From positions 33,154,971 to 33,218,970 of the forward strand of contig NC_080572.1 in assembly GCF_030247185.1 (NCBI RefSeq): 64,000 bases of DNA, written 5' to 3'. Positions 56,738 through 64,000 of the stretch are shown here, one piece after another. Source of the DNA: Malaya genurostris (taxonomy: Eukaryota; Arthropoda; Insecta; Diptera; Culicidae). A program made the translations under genes and the position numbers. The notes under the pieces were generated by a model that saw only the letters and a program-made list of their open reading frames with translations, was not told the DNA's origin and did no database searches. Positions within the stretch are counted from its first letter, which is position 1; every line of letters starts with the position of its first letter.

Positions 56738-57404
56738 TAAAAAACCTATTTTAATCCACCTAGTGGTGTAATGATGCCTTTCTCATAACAATCATACTAT
56801 CATATATAATACTGTGGTATTCTTTAAAATAATCTTCTTCGATTCTTGAAAGACTAACCGAAATCGGTTTGTTTGACCGTCTACTGATAAAAACTATCAA
56901 TTTTAGAAGATTTGTGGTCGATTAGAATTTTTTACGGTTTTTCTCCCTTTTCAGTGATGGTATTAAATTTTTAACACACTTTGTCCTATATTTCCGGATC
57001 CGTAAGTTGGTTTCGGATGAAATTTAAGACTTCCGTATGGGACCACAGGACCTTTCATTAGAACCTAAGTTTGAGGAAATTGGTCGCGCCATCTATAAGA
57101 AAAGCTAGAAAACATATCTTCATTTTTATGCACATTTTACCCCATAACTCCAGAACAGGAAGTCAGATCAAAATAAAATTCAGGAATTTAGTATGGGCCC
57201 TACGGAGCTTTCATTTTTAACTAAGTTTGTGAAAATCGTTTGAGCCATCTCCGAACAAAGTTAGTGCAAAAAACGTTACATACACACATACGCACATACA
57301 CACACATACATACATCGACATTTTGCGTACTCGACAAACTGTGTCGAATGGTATATGACACTCCGGACCTCGGTTCAAAAGTCGGTTTTCACAGTGATTG
57401 CATA
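56738..57404 (+). repeat. Modular repeat, nearly full-length copy
   Basis: AAAAACCTATTTTAATCCACC, CTAGTGGTGTAATGATGCC, modules with GTAAGTTGGTTTCGGATG and CCAGAACAGGAAGTCAG, the ACACACATACGCACATAC run, ACTGTGTCGAATGGTATATG and CACAGTGATTGCATA. It is cut just before its 3' hairpin by the element starting at 57405. Confidence 0.9.
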
Positions 57405-59155
57405 AGAGCAATTCCAGAAATCAGACTCGACCTTCTCCGATTTGGATGAAACTTTGTACATGGCTTCAGTATGGCCAACCATAAGTTTTGAACCGATTGA
57501 GAGTACAATCCGGCTCACAACTGATTTTTAAAAAGGGCGTATGTATTTTTGCATTTCTCCAAAATTGCCTTTTTCAAATCGTTGTAACTCGGAAACCGTT
57601 AATTGTACCAAAATGGCGTTAGGAAAGAAGTTGTAGGGAATCGATTGGGCACTCTTAAAAAATATACTAATAAAAATATACATATACACAAATTTTTGAT
57701 TTTTTTCTCAATAATTACAAAATGATCCGAAAAAGTTAAATAAGAAAAGCATGGTTTAAATTTTTTTTGAAAATTATTATTTTAAAGCTGTTTTTAAAAC
57801 CTACAGATTGATGGGGCTATCCCATCCGTGCCTTTTGATAAATGAAGAAAATACAGCTAAAACAGTTTACGGGTCTCGTTGTTATTTGGATACCATTCAT
57901 CGTACAAAAATGGCGTCCAGGAAGAAGTTGTAGGAAATCAATAGGGCACTCTAAAAAAAAATATACCTAGAGATTGATGGCTATCCCATCTGTGTTTTTT
58001 GAAAAATGAAGAAGTTACAGCTAAAACAATTTACAGATATATTCGAAATTTCAAGTTCTCGTTGAAAGATAATCATTTAAACAGTAGAATATTATTCTAC
58101 AGAATGAAGGCAATAAATTAGTTCATGATCCCTTTCTTCTAAAAGTAGCTGTTCTTGAGATACTTGGATATTTGATTATAACACCATTTTTTATATTTCC
58201 ATGAATTGTTTATTTATATCTACAATTATTACACGTTACATGTTCTCCGGAACCAAAAGTCACAGCCATTTGATCTTCGAACTTGATCAATGGCCTAACA
58301 ATAGCTTTCAAACGGGCCTAGACTTGTTAAAATCAGTTCAGCCATCTCCGAGAAACTTGCGCGGTAAAAAAACAACACGTTTTGTCGGTCACGTCATCTA
58401 TACCATCATATCTCCGGAACCAAAAGTCACTGCCATTTGATCTTCGAACTAGAATAATTGAGCGGTAAAAATATCTTCGAAAAGTGCACACACATACACA
58501 CACAAACATTTCCGATCTCGTCGAACTGAGTCGAATGGTATATTAAACTATGGGTCTCCGAGGCTCCGTTCGAAAGTCGGTTTTTCCAGCAATTCTAATA
58601 CCTTTTTATAGAGAAAGACAAAAAGGACGTATTCTCATGAAATATCAAATTTGTCGATTTAGTTCCTCATATATCTCGAAAATGACTAGATTTAGGAAGT
58701 AGCTTTTTCATTGAACGCAACTTTAGGAAGTAGCCTACGAGATTTTTTATTGAACATAACGGAGAATAATATTTCATTACTCAGATACATTTATTCCTAT
58801 AATAACATTGTTTTTCGAAAATCGGTTAAAAAGAAGTTTGAAAAAAGAATTTTATTTTCGATTTTACGAAAAATCGAAAGATTGTTTTTTTCAGTCTATA
58901 TATTTTTTAGAAAGTTCAATTGATTATCTACAACTTCTTCTTTAACATATATTTTGTCGAAGCCATATATTTCTAGTTGTAATTGTTTAAAAATAATATG
59001 GCTAAAACACATACGCTCTTTTAAAAAATTAGTCTTCAGTGAAAAAAACCTCTAGACCAGTGAAAATACTTCATTTGCTATAACGAACACACATGTAAAG
59101 TCTCATGCTTGCCCGAATTTTGCCATTTCTGGGCGATTTAGCGTGGTATTGCTCT
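57405..59155. mobile_element. 1.75-kb TA-flanked element with short TIRs (AGAGCAAT)
   Basis: TA at 57403-57404 and 59156-59157. Ends AGAGCAATTCCAGAAAT and complement AGAGCAATACCACGC, matching over about 12 bp. The interior has a diverged duplication (AAAATGGCG-TAGGAAAGAAGTTGTAGG at 57610 and AAAATGGCGTCCAGGAAGAAG at 57907) and a nested modular repeat (58236-58625). No transposase seen. The right flank does not continue the repeat on the left, so the boundary is provisional. Confidence 0.6.
58236..58625 (+). repeat. Modular repeat, 3' part, nested
   Basis: CTCCGGAACCAAAAGTCACAG modules (one shortened), CGATCTCGTCGAACTGAGTC, GGTCTCCGAGGCTCCGTTCG and the end TATAGAGAAAGACAAAAA. It matches the copy at 24898 closely. 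Confidence 0.85.
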
Positions 59156-59532
59156 TAATTTTTATGTGTTTTGTATACATTTAATTACATGACATGGGAA
59201 GTACATCAATGCATAAGTGACGTTTACTTGTCATTAAACATTTTCAAGATGAAACGTCTCTGGTGTAATGAATACTCTGCCAACTAGCAAAATTCGATAA
59301 CAATAATTCTATTTAGCTAGTAGGCTATAACAATATGAACAGATATATTAGTTGAATCAGTAATATTTTAGTTAAAACAGCAAGAAAAAGTACTTTCAAT
59401 ATTTTTTTTTGAGGAGATCTACTTGTAGGAGGTTAACACATAAAGATTCACTGTCTTCATTTAATCAAAGCTTTGTTCAAAAGTAAATATATAAATAAAA
59501 AATAATAATATGGTCAGTATTTCAGGTTTAAG
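59156..59532. other. Intergenic DNA
   Basis: Nothing recognised. Confidence 0.4.
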
Positions 59533-59534
59533 TA

Positions 59535-59773
59535 CACGGATGAAAATCCATTGCCGGTACTATGATGAAAAATCATGAAATCATGAATCATGTCTATCAT
59601 GAGTAATAAGTCATGATTTCATGAGCAAAATCATTGGTATCATGCACAATAACACATCTTTTATGAAAATTTTTATGATATCAATCATTTTGCTTATGCA
59701 ATTTCATGAGAAGGCATGGATCATGATTTCATGATTAAAAAATCATGGTACCGGTAATAGATTTTTATCCGTG
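59535..59773. mobile_element. CATGA-rich palindromic MITE, 239 bp
   Basis: TA at 59533-59534 and 59774-59775. TIRs CACGGATGAAAATCCATTGC and complement CACGGATAAAAATCTATTAC extend to about 60 bp through CCGGTAC-ATGAT. The interior repeats TCATGA-ATCATGA many times on both strands, so it can fold in several registers. Confidence 0.88.
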
Positions 59774-59967
59774 TAATAATCCTGTAATCTTTCTTTAATA
59801 ACTACAAAAATCTCTATCGGAAAAGAATTCAATCGCAAGTATTTTTTGAACCGATGAACATTGGGGTAATAAGATTCCACAGAAAATTGGCATAAACCTT
59901 TTAAAGGCTCAATTTCGGCTTAATCCTCTCATCGTACCAATTCCCACGCACCAAAAAAAAATTTTAC

Positions 59968-60120
59968 CTGTTAGTTCGCAGACAATGTCTGGTGGTATTC
60001 TTCGACCTTCTGACTGCTGCTTGATAAAATAGCTAAGAACATTAACTCGTATAATCTCGCAGATTAAACGGATCGGATTTCCTGTGCCGGCGGTCTTACG
60101 GCCGCCTGATAGCTTCAGCG
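59968..60120 (-). CDS. Exon-like open segment, minus strand
   Basis: On the minus strand an open stretch reads VFDTLKLSGGRKTAGTGNP, IRLICEIIRVNVLSYFIKQQ and SEGRRIPPDIVCELT, ending at CTAACAG with donor GTAAAAT. Possible acceptors are at CGCTGAAG or CTATCAG. 60195-60265 has a similar block (KSRPPDIVGTSAI), suggesting an internal duplication. Further open frames lie at 60292-60504. No family recognised. Confidence 0.33.
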
Positions 60121-61982
60121 TGTCAAATACTCAAGTACCCAAAAAGTATCACCGCAACAGCCAACCCTGACAGAGTTTGTTTCTAATCAATAAAACCACA
60201 AACAATGTCTCTTTAGTATCGGCACTAATAGCAGAAGTCCCGACAATGTCAGGCGGTCTCGACTTTTGAACAAACGATTCATTCGTCCCAGTCATAATAC
60301 AGTAAATTTTACCACTGGGACTACTGAAGATGATCGTGATGGGAAACTTTCTCTATTAGAGAGGGGTAGAGGGCGACGATGTTTCACTGTATCGGAAATA
60401 GTGCAAGCTTTCCGCCTGGAAGTGTTACTTTTTCTTTCGATAAGGATAGTTATGAATTCGTCTGGTTCCGAATTTGGAAATATGGTCAGCAGAACGATGA
60501 ACATATTTTGTAGTAAGTCAGAAGATTTGTGCTCGTTTTGAGTTAATGAATACAGAGTGAGCCGTCTGAAATTTACCCATTGAAGAAACTGAAAAACAAC
60601 GGACTGACTGACAATTCTAAATGGATTTAAGATTTGGTTTATAATTGCTAATACTATGCAGACTTGTCGGGCTTTAAAAAATTATCAAACAGAAGAATAG
60701 TTAATAGTTAATTTTGTTACGAAAGGCTAAAAACATCACAGTTGGAATTATTACATAACTGCTGTTACACAGGAATAACAAACATCCTATTTGATTAATT
60801 TTTTCTAAACATGTAAATGCTCTTTGAAGAGTTTATGTTATACTATATTATAACTATCTCTATATGACCAATAATTATCCGCAAGTTTCCCTTGATCTGC
60901 CAACCAATGGGCCAAATACGCCTATCTATAATTTCTAAATGTTGATTCCATCACTATTTGCTGGTGACAAAATAAGCTTTTCTACGCCTCTTAAGAACCT
61001 ATTTCACTGCCAACAGTAAGGATACACTGATTATTATAATTCTTGTTGTCCATAATTAGGTGTGCACGTTCATTCCGGCATGTTTTCCCTAAAGAAAAGA
61101 ACAAAACAACCACACCGAAAACGCTGAACTACCTGCCACAGCACTGTAGCATCCAATCTGGCAGCATTATTATCACTCTGCGTTTCCATTCCGTGCACGT
61201 TTTTGTTTATAATGCCACTAACGAGAAAAGTTTTGCTCATCAGCAAATTAATAAACACTGTTTTCTTTAGCTGTTCGAATGTATGTTTGTACTCGAAGAA
61301 ACTCTCCTATCTTGTTGGATTCTGCAAGTTGCTGAGGGTTTCCGAAACATGATGCAAAGTTCTTCTGTTATCCGGTAGTAGTGGGCTATAATGCTTGATT
61401 GTTCCTTGAATCAAAATTGGCAAGGTTTGCAATATCTTTGTTTAATTATTTGTAAAGTTCATAAGCAAATTTTGTACGCATCATTAGTCAATGGCTAAAT
61501 CAGAAATCGCGGGAAACCTTTGCGTTGTAGAAATAGGCCGGATACGAGATTATTTTTTCGGAATTGTCTCACGCGTTTAGTTCCAAATTGGAACTAAACT
61601 AAGAGTATTGAATCAACTGTAATTTCACAATAAATAACAATTGTGCCAAGAATGATTTGTTCCTACAACGTACATTTTCTCACTAAAAGCTAATGCACGC
61701 GATATGTCTTCGAACTCAATATGATCACACTTCTTTGGTTTCGTTTTGCTATACCCATGAGTATATTTTTCTTCAAACTTCTGAGAAAATCAAAGTGTGT
61801 ATCAACAAAAAACGTCTCAATGCCCAGGACAGCTGCTGACACTGGTTATTTGAATGATTTATGTTTTGTTGGAATAATGCTGTCTGTTGATGCGGTTTCC
61901 TTTTCCTTAGCACTTCATATAGAATTCAGAGGAACGAAGAACATAAGTTCGTATTGGCTTGAAGACTCTAGTCGGCAGTATA
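60121..61982. other. Unassigned DNA with open stretches
   Basis: 60266-60541 is open on both strands and GC-richer; 61070-61258 (-) is open with GMETQSDNNAARLDATVLW. I can assign neither. The rest is AT-rich and featureless. Confidence 0.3.
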
Positions 61983-62310
61983 AAAACTCTTCTTAATCCA
62001 CCTTGTGGTGTGATACTACCATTATCTTGTCATTCATAACATTTCCATTGCGATAATTTTTCACACAAGTTTAGATAGCAACGATAACTTTCAGATTGAA
62101 TCAATGTAACAATGTAACATATTCCGGGAAACGGAAATATCGTTAATAATACATTTAAACTCGTGTTTTGACCCTATATTTTTTAACCAGCTCATGTATG
62201 TCGACATTTATTAAGACATTATCGAGAGAATTGTTTGCACACCTAAATACACACATATATATGCACACAAACATTATCCGATCTCGTCGAGATAAGTCGT
62301 TTTGACTATC
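61983..62310 (+). repeat. Modular repeat, short copy
   Basis: AAAACTCTTCTTAATCCACC, TTGTGGTGTGATACTACC, a CACACATATATATGCACAC run and ATCCGATCTCGTCGAG. The 3' hairpin is lost. Confidence 0.75.
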
Positions 62311-62720
62311 AGTGAGACTAATTAATGATACGGTTAGTGAATTTTTTTTCCTGGGTGTAAAAATAATAGTTTAATATATTTTTCCACTTTGCTTAGTTCT
62401 TTGCAAGATAGAAAGTTGTGATTAATTATATGTTTATTTATGACTTCGGATGACATCGTTATAACAGTAAGACTTTTTTTTTAACCAGCCTGATGAAAAG
62501 TTCAATATGTCCGCCATAAGGGTTCATTTGAATAAAAATATCTTGCTGTCAAACATTCATTCAACTACAGATATTTGAAATGTGAGAATCCGTTTCTGTT
62601 TTATCTAACGTTTCATATAGTACTCCACAGAATGACTTTACCTAGAAACCTGGAAACCTATGGAATACATGACCATCGAAACGTTAGTTGGTTATCGATA
62701 ACATTGCGTAAAATAGCTGC
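62311..62720. other. Intergenic DNA
   Basis: Nothing recognised. Confidence 0.4.
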
Positions 62721-63200
62721 TTTTTGTCTTTCTCATAAAGAAAAGTCATGCAATCATAGTGAAAATCAATTTTTGAACCGAAGCCCGGAGGACCGAAGCA
62801 CAAAATTTCTGAATGTATGTATCTGTATGTGTAAGAGTTTTATTTCGATCTGACTTCCGGTTCCAGAATTACCGGGTGATTAGTGTATAAATTAAAATTA
62901 GTTCCTCAGTTTTCTCAGAGATGGCGTAACCGATTTAAGGTTCAATTGAAAGGTCTCATGGTTCCATACAAAACTTTTAAGTTCCATCCGGATACGACTT
63001 CCGGTTCCGGAGTTATAGTGTGGAATGTGTGGAATTTGATACCGTCACTTGAAACGGCGAAACAAAACAACATAAAAAAAAATTCTAAACTGGTCCTTTT
63101 CAATACTACAAATCTTAAACGGTCAAACGGTATCAAATCAATTGCTATCTATACACATCTCGAATGCCGTTCTACGTCAATCTCGTGGTTCTGTTTCTGG
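62721..63200 (-). repeat. Modular repeat, minus strand, 3' part
   Basis: Starts TTTTTGTCTTTCTCATAAAG, then GAACCGAAGCCCGGAGGACC and modules with ATCTGACTTCCGGTTCCAG and GATACGACTTCCGGTTCCGG. Confidence 0.8.
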
Positions 63201-63475
63201 CATTACCTACTGCAAGTTTTTTCTTATTTCAGCGATTTCATGTCATGCAGTTTTCAAATCACACATTTTACATGTTTTTTAATATAAATTTGTGTAAAAT
63301 ACAGCACACCATTTATGTACATCTTAAGGAGATGTAAAATCACAAGATATTTTCAAACAGTGCAATTTTCCAGGTGCGCAGGTTTATATTGTCGTTTTGT
63401 TGCCAAAAGATGGCGCTTAAAATCTATTTATGTATAATTTGAACCTAAGGCGCTTTTTTGTTGCTCTCCAAAACC

Positions 63476-63530
63476 TCCAGTTGTCGTGTGTTCGAAGCCC
63501 AACCTGGAAGGATTCTTAGCAGGGCCGGTG
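63476..63530 (+). repeat. Fragment of the second SINE family
   Basis: CCAGTTGTCGTGTGTTCGAAG and CCTGGAAGGATTCTTAG match 30678-30720. It carries the B-box-like GTTCGAAGCCC. Confidence 0.6.
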
Positions 63531-64000
63531 AAACATGTTAAACCCAGGTGGGTAATTTTTCATACTGCGGAGAACGACTTCGTATTTAGAAGTATTTCTC
63601 CATTCTAATGGAAATGATACTCATCCCTATATTTATCACTCTGCACTTTAGTCGTTTTTTTAAATAAAATATTGATTCTATAAAACTTTTCATGAAACGC
63701 GTGAATTAGAAGTTTGAAGAGTTTTCGGTACTAAGTTTTAAAACAAAATTTCGCATCTAAGGTTTAACCTGGTTTCGAAATCACTACCAATTTTAGTTTT
63801 CAATTCAAAGTACCAACCTTCAAAGAACATTTAAAATCAATAGCACCACGAACACTGAATCTATCGACATATAAGTGACGTTACTAATTCATTTATGATA
63901 AATAGAAATAACAAATTCCGTGTGTTGCTAAAACATTACTTTTTGGCTCAAATAAGACAGTCATCGCCGCAAAGGAAGCCGATGTTTAGACCAGTGACAA
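63531..64000. other. Intergenic DNA at the window end
   Basis: Nothing recognised. Confidence 0.4.

Overview
The window is AT-rich nuclear DNA of an insect, most likely a mosquito (Culicidae). This is inferred from the repeat content: Jockey- and I-type non-LTR retrotransposons, several mariner/Tc1-type families including a DD37E element (a type described from mosquitoes), tRNA-derived SINEs, many TA-flanked MITEs, and a very abundant non-coding repeat with a 'CCACCTAGTGG...GGCAAAAA' architecture. There are no bacterial operons, CRISPR arrays, rRNA or recognisable tRNA genes. Host coding sequence is sparse. The best case is two exons joined by a canonical 66-nt intron at 36049-36506; isolated exon-like segments occur at 39422-39529 (+), 51938-52240 (-), 46333-46586 (+) and 59968-60120 (-). 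The window looks like intergenic or long-intron DNA.

Layout: 0.2-5.2 kb is a decayed Jockey-type retrotransposon broken by an unidentified insertion and by a DD41D transposon. 5.4-7.7 kb is an ATAAT microsatellite that received a second DD41D copy, followed by a DD37D (maT-like) element. 8-10.1 kb holds AAT and TA microsatellites, a non-LTR RT relic and a DD34D mariner relic. 10.6 kb is a hAT-type MITE with a perfect 8-bp duplication. 11.5-15.2 kb is a young, 5'-truncated non-LTR element with an open RT-RNase H frame, poly-A and a 13-bp target duplication. 15.9-17.3 kb is a LINE ORF1 relic cut by a hairpin MITE. 17.6-30.9 kb is dominated by the abundant repeat, a deleted mariner, MITEs, a relic of the 11.5-kb LINE family, a tandem repeat and nested SINEs. 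34 kb has a Copia relic and 36 kb the host gene candidate. 37.0-38.1 kb has a TA microsatellite with the third DD41D copy. 39.8-41.0 kb is a DD37E element. 44.4-44.9 kb is a 500-N assembly gap that stops at a G-tract and a palindrome. 47.5-48.9 kb is a large inverted duplication. 49.2-50.4 kb is a LINE relic with a SINE. 53-63.5 kb is more of the abundant repeat, a 1.75-kb TA-flanked element and a CATGA-rich MITE.

The most interesting observations are: (1) three DD41D copies whose terminal inverted repeats have grown to 130 or 174 bp by replacing the transposase 5' end with an inverted copy of its 3' end, the 174-bp form occurring twice; (2) an abundant modular repeat whose ends are defined here by insertion into a tandem array, with hairpins near both ends and a variant carrying a 160-bp palindrome that coincides with the assembly gap; (3) the spliced but unrecognised host gene. 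Nothing here works as a multi-gene pathway; the genes are mostly selfish elements in different states of decay. All family assignments come from reading motifs, not from database searches.
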